A stretch of DNA of 64,000 nucleotides from CAVWDU01 sp963840725 (GTDB lineage Bacteria; Pseudomonadota; Gammaproteobacteria; Pseudomonadales; Halieaceae). Each line of letters begins with the position of its first letter. Within the stretch, counting starts at the first letter, position 1. A program made the translations under genes and the position numbers. Of this stretch, positions 8,553-16,421 are shown piece after piece. The stretch lies in the NCBI GenBank assembly GCA_963840725.1, contig CAWIZY010000016.1, forward strand, positions 1,116,001 to 1,180,000, given 5' to 3'. The notes below the pieces were generated by a model. The model saw only the letters and a list, made by a program, of their open reading frames with translations, had not been told where the DNA came from and ran no database searches.

Positions 8553-10034
8553 ATGGTTGGCATGGCCCTTTGGCAACCGAGATCAGTACTACAGCTGTTG
8601 TTGCTGGGGTTTTTTGTGGCCCTGGTGCCGCTCTCATTAGCCATATTGTTCTCCGTTCAGACGCTTGGAGATCTCGCTCGTGACAACCGGGAGATAACCC
8701 GAGCGGTGGTAGATGTCACACGTCTGGGAGAGGAAATACAGGATGCCGTGCTGGAGATGGAGCGCCGGGCGGGGCAATATCTGGCTCTGGGGGGCGACGA
8801 TCTGGGCGTGCTGTTTTCTCGCGAGCGGGCTCTGCTGCTCGAGAAACTGATCCAGTTGCCTGATGCCATGCCCAGGCTCGCGCGACTGCCCGCCGCGCTG
8901 CCAACCACCAGCCCCGATGTGACAGGGCTTCAGGCCTCACTTGAAAAACTCACTCTGGAGGTGATTGACGCAGCGAATGCTGATCAGGAGGGCCTTGAAG
9001 ACGGTGAGGCTGTCCAGGCCCTGGAACAGTCATTTGAGGTCATTAGCGGCCAGAGACAAGCGGTGGAGAAATGGCTGCTGGCTTCTGTGGATCAGCTGTT
9101 AGAGAAAAGCGCCGCTGATGCCAAAGCCATTATCGACGCCCTGGTTCTCCAGGTTGCAGCGCTAGCGTTCGCGACCCTTGCACTGCTGCTGTTTTTTGCC
9201 TACTGGATCAATAAACCGGTTCAGGATCTGACTCAGGAGATTCATCAGCTGGGTACTGGCGGCCTCAGCCACAAAATTGAGATTTCCGGCCCCCAGGAGG
9301 TGCAGATGCTGGGCAGCAAGCTCGAGTGGCTGCGCAGCCGTTTGCATGACAGTGACCAACAAAAGCAGCAGTTCCTGCGGCATATTTCACACGAGCTGAA
9401 GACCCCGCTATCCAGTCTCAGGGAAGGGACCGATTTGTTGGCGGAGCGCGTAACCGGGGTGCTCTCCCAGCAGCAGCATGAGATAGTAGAGATCGTCCGG
9501 CAGAACGCTATTGAACTCCAGCGCCTGATTGAGAACCTGCTGGATTACAATCAGCTTCCCGATCAGGAATTGCGGCTGGCGGATATCCACATAGAGAGTC
9601 TGATCGATGAGCTTATCACCAGTTACAGTATTAGCATTCGTAAAAAGGCCTTGCGCCTGAAGATTGGTGGCACCGTGGACACCTGGAAGGCGGATACAGC
9701 GAGACTGAGCACCACGATAGACAACTTGTTATCGAATGCGGTGGTGTATACGCCAGACAACGGATTAATCGATATTGCATGGCGCGAGGAGAATGCTAGT
9801 CTGGTTATTGAAGTGGCGAATACCGGGCATCCGATTCCAGCAAGTGACGCCAAGCGGTTGTTCGAACCGTTCTTTCAGGGCGCCAGCAGGCGATCGGGAC
9901 CCATCAAGGGCTCTGGTATCGGCCTGAGTGTTGCCCGCGAGTGTATAGAGCTGCAGGGAGGTAGTCTGAAACTTGTGACCCATAAGAGGTTTCCCATTTG
10001 TTTTCGAATCGTATGTCCCGCGCAGCGATCCTGA
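8553..10034 (+). CDS. glrK: Sensor histidine kinase, GlrK/QseE type
   Basis: The membrane sensor of the GlrK-GlrR two-component system. The 493-residue protein has a membrane segment at about 12-36, a mostly helical periplasmic region, a second segment at about 197-218, and a HAMP linker starting WINKPVQDL. The HisKA box HISHELKTPL carries the phosphoacceptor His280, and the ATPase domain has N391 in DNLLSNAVVYTP and the G2 box GSGIGLSV (453-460). The G1 box reads NTGHPIP instead of the usual DxGxGI, so the nucleotide-binding aspartate is replaced by asparagine. The assignment rests on the neighbours: a lipoprotein gene and a sigma-54 activator follow in the order known for glrK-qseG-glrR. 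The 3' end overlaps the lipoprotein gene. Confidence 0.85.
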   Translation: MVGMALWQPRSVLQLLLLGFFVALVPLSLAILFSVQTLGDLARDNREITRAVVDVTRLGEEIQDAVLEMERRAGQYLALGGDDLGVLFSRERALLLEKLIQLPDAMPRLARLPAALPTTSPDVTGLQASLEKLTLEVIDAANADQEGLEDGEAVQALEQSFEVISGQRQAVEKWLLASVDQLLEKSAADAKAIIDALVLQVAALAFATLALLLFFAYWINKPVQDLTQEIHQLGTGGLSHKIEISGPQEVQMLGSKLEWLRSRLHDSDQQKQQFLRHISHELKTPLSSLREGTDLLAERVTGVLSQQQHEIVEIVRQNAIELQRLIENLLDYNQLPDQELRLADIHIESLIDELITSYSISIRKKALRLKIGGTVDTWKADTARLSTTIDNLLSNAVVYTPDNGLIDIAWREENASLVIEVANTGHPIPASDAKRLFEPFFQGASRRSGPIKGSGIGLSVARECIELQGGSLKLVTHKRFPICFRIVCPAQRS

Positions 10035-10558
10035 TTGTGCTGGGGTCAGTGTTGATCGGCTGTGCTGGTCAAGCACCACCATCTGTTGAGACCGGCAGGT
10101 CGTTAGAGGCAGTAGTGCCGGGCCCCCCGAACTATTCGGATTCCCTGGCCGACTGGCTGGACCTGCAGGAAGCCGTATTGCAGATGCAAGCCCCAGCCGT
10201 GCAGGAGGAACTGGAAAAGATGGCGGGCGCACCTGATACCGGAGACGAGCTCTACTATTTCGGTCTGCTGAACCAGCAAATGAAAGAATACAGTCACTGG
10301 ATAGCGGCTCGCGATGCATTCAGGCAGGTTCGTAAAGACCCGGAGCTGGAACTGGAGCAGCGCCAGTTGGCAGGTATTCTGGAACGCTATAACCAGAGCC
10401 TGATTAACGCCCAGTCACGTCAAGAAGAGTGGGAGGATAAGAATCGATTGCTGCGGCGAAAACTTGATACACTGGACGATGAAAAAGCGCTGCTGGAGCA
10501 AAAAATACAAGCCCTGACAGATCTCGAAGCGGTGATCAGTACCCGCAAGGAGCAATAA
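9998..10558 (+). CDS. qseG: QseG/YfhG-like outer-membrane lipoprotein
   Basis: A 186-residue lipoprotein with an N-terminal hydrophobic stretch and the lipobox LIGC, so the mature protein should begin at that cysteine. The middle is rich in charged residues and the C-terminal third (EDKNRLLRRKLDTL and onward) looks coiled-coil. In Enterobacteria the protein encoded between glrK and glrR, QseG, interacts with the kinase; the same role is inferred from position. TTG at 9998 has AAGAGG 8 bases upstream; ATG at 10013 is the alternative. Either start overlaps the end of glrK, which suggests coupled translation. The sequence itself is poorly conserved, so the name rests mainly on context. Confidence 0.7.
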   Translation: MFSNRMSRAAILIVLGSVLIGCAGQAPPSVETGRSLEAVVPGPPNYSDSLADWLDLQEAVLQMQAPAVQEELEKMAGAPDTGDELYYFGLLNQQMKEYSHWIAARDAFRQVRKDPELELEQRQLAGILERYNQSLINAQSRQEEWEDKNRLLRRKLDTLDDEKALLEQKIQALTDLEAVISTRKEQ

Positions 10559-10562
10559 AGAA

Positions 10563-11903
10563 ATGGCCAGCCGGCTACTGCTGGTGGATGATGACACCGA
10601 CCTGCTGAAACTGCTGTCGATCAGGCTGAAGGCCGAGGGGTTTACGGTCAGCATAGCGAGCTCTGCCGAGGAGGCACTGCAGGTACTTCGCAATGAGGTC
10701 ATTGAGGTCGTGGTTACAGACCTGCGAATGGATGGTGCGAGCGGGTTGGAATTGTTCGAGCAGGTTCGCCACTTTTACCCCGCTTTACCCGTCATCATGA
10801 TGTCGGCCCAGGGCACCATTCCCGAGGCGGTGGCTGCAACCCAAAAAGGCGTGTTCGAGTTTCTTACCAAGCCGGTAGACAAAAAAATGTTGTTGCGGTC
10901 TATCGAGGCGGCGCTGCAACAGTCTGGTGGCGGTCAGACCGAGGTCATTGAGGACTGGCGTGAGCATATCGTGACACGCAGTCCGATAATGGAGCGTATT
11001 CTCAATCAGGTCCGCCAGGTGGCGAGCTCCGACGTGACGGTGCTGATCACCGGTGCCAGTGGCAGCGGCAAGGAATTGCTGGCAAGAGCGCTGCACGAGG
11101 CCGGTTCCGAGCGCAAGGGCCCCATGGTTGCGGTCAACTGCGGGGCACTACCCGAGCAGCTGCTGGAGTCTGAGCTATTTGGTCATGTAAAGGGGGCTTT
11201 TACCGGCGCGATCAGCGACCATACCGGGCTGTTCCGGGCCGCCAACGGGGGTACCTTGTTTCTCGATGAAATAGGCGATATCCCGCTCCCACTGCAGGTC
11301 AAGCTGCTGCGAGCGCTGCAGGAGCGGCGGATCAGGCCCATCGGCAGCACGGAAGCCGTGTCGGTAGATGTGCGCATTATCACTGCAACCAATCGTGATC
11401 TTGAGCAGGGTATGCTTGATGGTGTCTTTCGCGAGGATTTGTTCTATCGACTCAATGTTGTGAATATTCATTTACCGTCGCTGTCAGAGCGGGTAGAGGA
11501 TATCCCTTTACTGGCCAACCATTTTCTCCGGGAGACGGGTGCCTACCAAATGGGCAATGTCACCAGTTTTGCGCCGGCGGCGATGGATGTGCTAATCGGT
11601 GCGCCCTGGCCGGGCAACGTCCGCCAGCTAGAAAATGTCGTACAGCGCACAGCAGCGCTCTCTACCACGCCGGTAATACCGGAGATGCTGGTAGGCGAGG
11701 CGTTGACCGTGGAAGACCAATATCTCCCCTCATTGAATCAGGCCCGGCAACAGTTTGAGCATGATTATCTCGCGAAAGTCCTGCGGCTCACCAGTGGTTC
11801 GGTGGCCGATGCTGCGCTGCTGGCTCAGCGAAACAGAACGGATTTTTATAAGCTGCTGAAGCGGCATAATATCAATATCGAGCGGTTTAAAAACCAGGAG
11901 TGA
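10563..11903 (+). CDS. glrR: Sigma-54-dependent response regulator GlrR (QseF)
   Basis: A 446-residue NtrC-family activator. The receiver domain has VDDDTD, the phosphoacceptor Asp53 in VVTDLRMDG, and Lys103 in LTKPVD. The AAA+ domain has Walker A GASGSGKE (164-171), the sigma-54-contacting GAFTGA (211-216), Walker B TLFLDEIGD and the arginine-finger region. A short Fis-type helix-turn-helix lies near the C-terminus (SVADAALLAQRNRTDFYKLL). It begins 4 bases after qseG and completes the glrK-qseG-glrR operon. In E. coli GlrR recognises TGTC-N10-GACA. A perfect copy of this site lies 7 bases after the glrR stop, ahead of a sigma-54 promoter for the next gene. Confidence 0.93.
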   Translation: MASRLLLVDDDTDLLKLLSIRLKAEGFTVSIASSAEEALQVLRNEVIEVVVTDLRMDGASGLELFEQVRHFYPALPVIMMSAQGTIPEAVAATQKGVFEFLTKPVDKKMLLRSIEAALQQSGGGQTEVIEDWREHIVTRSPIMERILNQVRQVASSDVTVLITGASGSGKELLARALHEAGSERKGPMVAVNCGALPEQLLESELFGHVKGAFTGAISDHTGLFRAANGGTLFLDEIGDIPLPLQVKLLRALQERRIRPIGSTEAVSVDVRIITATNRDLEQGMLDGVFREDLFYRLNVVNIHLPSLSERVEDIPLLANHFLRETGAYQMGNVTSFAPAAMDVLIGAPWPGNVRQLENVVQRTAALSTTPVIPEMLVGEALTVEDQYLPSLNQARQQFEHDYLAKVLRLTSGSVADAALLAQRNRTDFYKLLKRHNINIERFKNQE

Positions 11904-11909
11904 GACCTT

Positions 11910-11927
11910 TGTCGCAAAACCACGACA
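11910..11927. promoter_or_regulatory. Predicted GlrR binding site 1
   Basis: The site reads TGTC, ten bases, then GACA, an exact match to the E. coli GlrR consensus as I recall it. It lies about 155 bases upstream of a sigma-54 promoter, a usual distance for an upstream activator site. Confidence 0.7.
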
Positions 11928-11974
11928 AAATAACTCCCTGATTTAAGGGAAAAAGGCCTATTTGGTTTGGTATT

Positions 11975-11992
11975 CGTCTCCAAATAGCGACA
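11975..11992. promoter_or_regulatory. Predicted GlrR binding site 2
   Basis: CGTC, ten bases, GACA: one mismatch to TGTC-N10-GACA, in the same orientation as site 1 and 65 bases from it, about six helical turns. Paired sites are normal for NtrC-family activators. Confidence 0.55.
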
Positions 11993-12065
11993 AAACATAG
12001 CCAAATATTTGGTAATTTGGAACGATATTTTAATAACTAATTGATTTAAAAAGCAATTTTTTCAT

Positions 12066-12081
12066 TGGCATGATTCTTGTA
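12066..12081 (+). promoter_or_regulatory. Predicted sigma-54 promoter of the LuxI-like gene
   Basis: TGGCATGATTCTTGTA matches the sigma-54 consensus TGGCACG-N4-TTGCW at 14 of 16 positions. The invariant -24 GG (12067-12068) is present with correct spacing to the -12 element; the -12 dinucleotide is GT instead of GC. Transcription would start near 12092, giving a leader of about 54 bases that includes the small inverted repeat AAGCT/AGCTT. Confidence 0.7.
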
Positions 12082-12145
12082 TGTAAGCTCTTTGCAGCTT
12101 AGTTTGGACAACTGAGCCAGCAGGGGATTTTACCGGAGTTGTACT

Positions 12146-12682
12146 ATGACTATCATTTTCGAACTGACAACCGATCAGACATTGCTACAGCAGTACTATC
12201 ATCTGCGCGAAGTAGCTTTTAGAGAAGAAATTGGCATCTCGGACTTCGATGGATCTGAGGAGCCTGAGGACAGGCAAGGACACATTTTAGTTGGCCATCA
12301 AGGTGGGCGGTGCATTGGGGGAGCAAGGATCAGTCCCCGCCGGCTGCAGGTTGAAGACTACAACGAACTGGATCTCGACTCGCGTGCTTGTTGTTCATGG
12401 GAGAGACTGGTTCTGCACCCGAATATCCGCACCGACCAGCTATCCAGAGATTTTTGTAGTCACTTGATCGACGTTTCAAGGGTGCTTGGATTTGATCATG
12501 CGCTGTTGGTAAGCTCGCTGCGCAATGCGCGTTATTATCGACGGTGTCACAGTGCGCTGGGGGTGGACTTCAGGATCCACCGCCCTGCACCGGAGTACGC
12601 CAGCGGGATGTTTTCCGGCTTAGAGCACTATCTCTCCATATCAGACCTGGTAGACAGGCAGGAGATACGCCTCGCTGCTTGA
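12146..12682 (+). CDS. LuxI-like GNAT acyltransferase (autoinducer synthase fold), substrate unknown
   Basis: A 178-residue protein resembling the GNAT branch that contains LuxI acyl-homoserine lactone synthases, FeeM N-acyl amino acid synthases and exosortase-associated acyltransferases. The N-terminal pattern LREVAFREEIG (R21, F25), the acidic residues E38-D42, GGARISPRR (R61) and WERLVLHP (E86, R87) match positions conserved in LuxI enzymes. The middle NARYYRR resembles the acyl-carrier-binding part of the fold. No luxR gene is adjacent. Translation starts at ATG with CGGAG 8 bases upstream. Two GlrR-type sites and a sigma-54 promoter lie upstream, so control by the adjacent glrR is predicted. 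The product could be a lipid signal, an acylated amino acid or another acyl conjugate. Confidence 0.65.
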   Translation: MTIIFELTTDQTLLQQYYHLREVAFREEIGISDFDGSEEPEDRQGHILVGHQGGRCIGGARISPRRLQVEDYNELDLDSRACCSWERLVLHPNIRTDQLSRDFCSHLIDVSRVLGFDHALLVSSLRNARYYRRCHSALGVDFRIHRPAPEYASGMFSGLEHYLSISDLVDRQEIRLAA

Positions 12683-12706
12683 TAGCTGGCGGTGGTGACA
12701 GCGCAA

Positions 12707-12757
12707 ATGCCCACCCCTTAGGGTCGATACATACAGGTCGGCCCAAAGGGTGGGCAT
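12707..12757. repeat. Inverted repeat between the LuxI-like gene and mnmG
   Basis: ATGCCCACCC (12707-12716) is exactly complementary to GGGTGGGCAT (12748-12757), with a 31-base loop. There is no T run, so it is not a standard terminator; it may act as a Rho-type end, a protection hairpin or an operator ahead of mnmG. Confidence 0.5.
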
Positions 12758-12896
12758 GTGTGCCTGTGCCTGAGGCAGCCCCGCGTGGCAGGGAGTGCTA
12801 CAACCAATGATGGTTTTTTGATCACGCGCTCGCGTCCACGTATACTCTCGCGCCCGCGGACCGGTCGGCCGCATGCTGCTGATGAGGATAAATCAG

Positions 12897-14786
12897 GTGG
12901 AATACGGGACAGGGTTCGACGTCATCGTCATTGGCGGAGGTCATGCAGGCACCGAGGCCAGTTTGGCCGCGGCACGCATGGGCTGCAGCACACTGCTGCT
13001 CACTCACAGTGTCGATACACTGGGGCAGATGTCCTGCAACCCGGCTATTGGCGGCATTGGCAAGAGCCATCTCGTCAAAGAGGTGGATGCCCTCGGCGGA
13101 GCTATGGCCACCGCTACTGATCGGGCGGGTATCCAGTTTCGGGTGTTGAACGCCCGCAAGGGGCCTGCTGTGCGCGCCACCCGCGCCCAGGCAGATCGGG
13201 TGCTGTACCGAAACGCCATCCGGGAAATTCTTGAGGGGCAGGAGAACCTGTGGATTTTTCAGCAGGGTGTCGACGACCTGTTGGTGGAAAACGGCAAGGT
13301 TGCAGGCGCGATTACCCAGATGGGCCTGACCTTTCGTGCGCCGCGAGTCGTGCTCGCGACCGGGACTTTTCTGGGTGGCAAAATGCATATTGGCCTGGAG
13401 AACAGTAGCGGTGGGCGTGCCGGCGACGCCCCGTCGAATGCGCTCGCCAGACGGTTACGCGAGATGCCATTTCGGGTGGAAAGGCTCAAAACCGGGACGC
13501 CACCGCGGATCGACGCTCGCAGTGTGGACTTCAGCCAGCTCAGCGAGCAATGGGGTGACAGCCCTGAGCCGGTGATGTCGTTTCTCGGCTCAACACAGCA
13601 ACACCCTTCGCAGCGCTGTTGCTGGATCACGCATACGAACGAGCGCACGCACGAGATTATCCGCGCCGCACTGGACCGTTCCCCGCTGTTCTCGGGAGAT
13701 ATCGAAGGCGTGGGACCGCGGTATTGTCCCAGTGTCGAGGACAAGATCCATCGGTTCGCGGATAAAAGCTCGCATCAGGTATTTATCGAGCCCGAAGGTC
13801 TCTCGACCAATGAGCTCTATCCCAACGGGATCTCCACCAGTCTCCCGTTTGACGTTCAGTGCGAGCTGGTGCAGTCCATCGTGGGTTTTGAAAACGCCCA
13901 TATCACCCGGCCCGGCTACGCCATCGAGTACGATTTTTTTGATCCGCGGGATCTGCACTATTCCCTGGAGACTCGAGCGCTGCCCGGGCTGTATTTTGCC
14001 GGACAGATCAACGGCACCACAGGGTACGAAGAGGCCGCAGCGCAGGGCCTCCTGGCCGGCACCAATGCCGCACTGGCGTCGCAGGGCAGGGAACCCTGGT
14101 GTCCCCGTCGCGACGAGGCCTACCTCGGCGTGCTGGTAGATGACCTGATCACCCGCGGAACTCTGGAACCCTACAGGATGTTTACCTCGCGCGCCGAGTA
14201 TCGGCTCTTACTGCGAGAGGACAATGCAGACTTACGCTTGACTGAGCGCGGCCGAGAGCTGGGCCTGGTAGACAACAATCGCTGGCAAGCCTTCAGTGTT
14301 AAACGCGAAGCGATCGACAGGGAAAATCAGCGGTTGGCGGCGACCTGGGTACATCCTGGCTCAGAGGCAGCCGCCAGGCTGGAGGGAAAAATCGAAAAGC
14401 CGATTACCCGCGAGTATTCGCTGGCCGACCTGCTGAAGCGACCGGAATTGAACTATGCGGATGTCGCCAGTCTTACCGAGGTGGTGAATTGCGATCCGAA
14501 TGTGGCCGAGCAGGTAGCGATAACGGCGAAGTACGCCGGCTATATCGATCGCCAGCAGGCGGATATCGATCGATTGCGTCGCCATGAGCAAATGCAGTTG
14601 CCTTCCGATCTTAACTACGAGGGGGTTGATGGCCTGTCCAATGAGCTTAAACAAAAGCTCAGTGAAGGCAGGCCTGCTACCCTGGCCAGGGCGGGGCGGA
14701 TACCCGGTATGACACCAGCCGCCCTTTCGCTGCTATTGATTTATTTACGTAAGCAGACCGACCGCGATCAACGCCAGCGGGCCTGA
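12897..14786 (+). CDS. mnmG: tRNA uridine-5-carboxymethylaminomethyl(34) synthesis enzyme MnmG
   Basis: The FAD-dependent partner of MnmE in wobble-uridine modification. The dinucleotide-binding motif is FDVIVIGGGHAGTEAS near the N-terminus, followed by CNPAIGGIGKSHLVKE, FRVLNARKGPAVRA, and the family blocks LKTGTPPR and NGTTGYEEAAAQG. The GTG start at 12897 gives 629 residues, the same length as E. coli MnmG, and has GAGGA 8 bases upstream. An ATG at 12873 would add eight residues but lacks a ribosome site. The gene begins the mnmG-rsmG-parA-parB run, usually found beside the origin. Confidence 0.97.
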   Translation: MEYGTGFDVIVIGGGHAGTEASLAAARMGCSTLLLTHSVDTLGQMSCNPAIGGIGKSHLVKEVDALGGAMATATDRAGIQFRVLNARKGPAVRATRAQADRVLYRNAIREILEGQENLWIFQQGVDDLLVENGKVAGAITQMGLTFRAPRVVLATGTFLGGKMHIGLENSSGGRAGDAPSNALARRLREMPFRVERLKTGTPPRIDARSVDFSQLSEQWGDSPEPVMSFLGSTQQHPSQRCCWITHTNERTHEIIRAALDRSPLFSGDIEGVGPRYCPSVEDKIHRFADKSSHQVFIEPEGLSTNELYPNGISTSLPFDVQCELVQSIVGFENAHITRPGYAIEYDFFDPRDLHYSLETRALPGLYFAGQINGTTGYEEAAAQGLLAGTNAALASQGREPWCPRRDEAYLGVLVDDLITRGTLEPYRMFTSRAEYRLLLREDNADLRLTERGRELGLVDNNRWQAFSVKREAIDRENQRLAATWVHPGSEAAARLEGKIEKPITREYSLADLLKRPELNYADVASLTEVVNCDPNVAEQVAITAKYAGYIDRQQADIDRLRRHEQMQLPSDLNYEGVDGLSNELKQKLSEGRPATLARAGRIPGMTPAALSLLLIYLRKQTDRDQRQRA

Positions 14787-14787
14787 T

Positions 14788-15429
14788 ATGCGGGCCGGGC
14801 TTGAAGAAATACTGCAGTCGGGTTGCGAGTTGCTGGGGCTGACTCCGGATACGCAACAGTACGAGCGCTGGCTGGCCTATGTAGCACTCCTGCAACAATG
14901 GAACCAGACGTTCAATTTGACCGCCGTGCGGGACCCGCGGGAGATGGTTACCCGCCACCTGCTGGACAGCTTGTCAGTGGCGAGTGACGTGACCGGTGAG
15001 CGGCTGATTGATGTCGGCACCGGAGCCGGGCTCCCCGGTGTGCCGCTGGCGATCCTCTACCCCGACAAGCAGATTGACCTGCTCGATAGTAACGGCAAGA
15101 AGACCCGTTTTTTGTTTCAGGTGAAAACCCGCCTCGGCTTGGATAATATCGCTATTCATCATCACCGTGTGAAGGATTTTCGCCCTCAGCAGGGTTATGA
15201 TCTGGTGCTGTCGCGCGCATTTGCCTCGCTGCATGATATGGTAACGGCCTGTGGGCACCTGGTCGGAGTTGATGGACGCTTCCTGGCGATGAAGGGAATG
15301 CTGCCAACGGATGAAATCAGCGCGATCGGCGATTTGTGCAAGGTGCTGGAAGTGGACCCTGTAACGGTACCGGGGCTATCAGAGCAGCGACATATCATTA
15401 TGCTGTCATTGAATCGACAGAGTGGTTAA
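14788..15429 (+). CDS. rsmG: 16S rRNA (guanine(527)-N7)-methyltransferase RsmG
   Basis: Methylates G527 in 16S rRNA. The 213-residue protein has the N-terminal helices with YVALLQQWNQTFNLTAVRDPREMVTRHLLDSLS and the SAM site LIDVGTGAGLPGVPLAI, followed by LLDSNGKKTRFL and LSRAFASL, all hallmarks of the GidB family. It starts 1 base after the mnmG stop, so the two are co-transcribed. Confidence 0.96.
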   Translation: MRAGLEEILQSGCELLGLTPDTQQYERWLAYVALLQQWNQTFNLTAVRDPREMVTRHLLDSLSVASDVTGERLIDVGTGAGLPGVPLAILYPDKQIDLLDSNGKKTRFLFQVKTRLGLDNIAIHHHRVKDFRPQQGYDLVLSRAFASLHDMVTACGHLVGVDGRFLAMKGMLPTDEISAIGDLCKVLEVDPVTVPGLSEQRHIIMLSLNRQSG

Positions 15430-15592
15430 AAGGCTTCAGATGAGCGCCACCTGAGGCAACAACAGGTTGATGCGTGCGGCGCACTCGGCTGGGCTTGCAG
15501 AGTCGAGTTGTTTGATAACGCCAAACCCAGCCGACACAGGCTTTTTCAACACGCTGTTAGCCCGGCCAGTTGACGACAACAGGGGTACCATA

Positions 15593-16411
15593 GTGGTCGC
15601 CAGAATTCTTGCAATCGCAAACCAGAAAGGTGGGGTGGGTAAAACAACAACCTGCGTCAACCTGGCGGCCTCACTGGCGGCGATGCAGCACAGGGTGCTG
15701 TTGGTCGATCTCGACCCCCAGGGCAACGCGACCATGGGCAGTGGTATCGACAAGCATCAGTTGCAATCGACAGTTTATGATGTCCTGGTAGATCAGCAGC
15801 CGGTAGCGTCTGTATGCCGGCCAACCGAGGTCGGTCTGTTCGACGTGTTGCCGGCTAACGGAGACCTCACAGCCGCTGAAGTTGAGCTGCTTGAGGTGCA
15901 GCATCGAGAGCGCCGCCTGAGAGATGCGCTGACGCAGGTTGCGGCCAGTTACGAGTTTATCCTGATTGATTGTCCGCCCTCGCTGAACATGTTGACGCTC
16001 AATGGCCTGGTAGCGGCCGATGGCGTTATTATCGCCATGCAGTGCGAATACTTTGCGCTGGAGGGGCTGTCTGCGTTGGTGACTACAATCAACAGCGTCG
16101 CCGAACGTATCAACCCGGATTTGCAGATCGAAGGCATTTTGCGAACGATGTACGATCCCCGCAACAGTCTCACCAATGAGGTGTCCGACCAATTGCACAG
16201 TCATTTCGGTGACAAGGTGTATCGCACGGTGGTACCGCGCAACGTGCGCCTGGCAGAAGCCCCCAGTCACGGCGTGCCGGCGATGCATTACGACCGGCAT
16301 TCACGCGGGTCCAAGGCTTATATGGCGCTCGCCGGTGAAATTGTCCGGCGGCAGGAGATGAAGACCGAGTTGGCCCACAACGAGGCCCAACCGGCACCGG
16401 CCGGTGGTTAA
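15593..16411 (+). CDS. parA: Chromosome partitioning ATPase ParA (Soj)
   Basis: A Walker-type ATPase that moves ParB-parS complexes to segregate newly replicated origins. The deviant Walker A box KGGVGKTTTCVNLA lies at the N-terminus, followed by LVDLDPQGNAT and LIDCPPSL. GTG at 15593 is chosen because AGGGG lies 7 bases upstream and the protein (272 residues) then begins MVARILAIANQKGGVGKTT, as in chromosomal Soj proteins; a start at 15467 would add 42 unrelated residues. The end is 10 bases before parB. Location within 15 kb of the candidate origin is typical. Confidence 0.96.
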   Translation: MVARILAIANQKGGVGKTTTCVNLAASLAAMQHRVLLVDLDPQGNATMGSGIDKHQLQSTVYDVLVDQQPVASVCRPTEVGLFDVLPANGDLTAAEVELLEVQHRERRLRDALTQVAASYEFILIDCPPSLNMLTLNGLVAADGVIIAMQCEYFALEGLSALVTTINSVAERINPDLQIEGILRTMYDPRNSLTNEVSDQLHSHFGDKVYRTVVPRNVRLAEAPSHGVPAMHYDRHSRGSKAYMALAGEIVRRQEMKTELAHNEAQPAPAGG

Positions 16412-16421
16412 GGAGAACACC

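Noticed and set aside
12092..12145. A GlmY-like small RNA from the sigma-54 promoter
   Set aside because: The leader is only about 54 bases, shows no GlmY-like sequence, has no terminator and runs directly into the acyltransferase gene.
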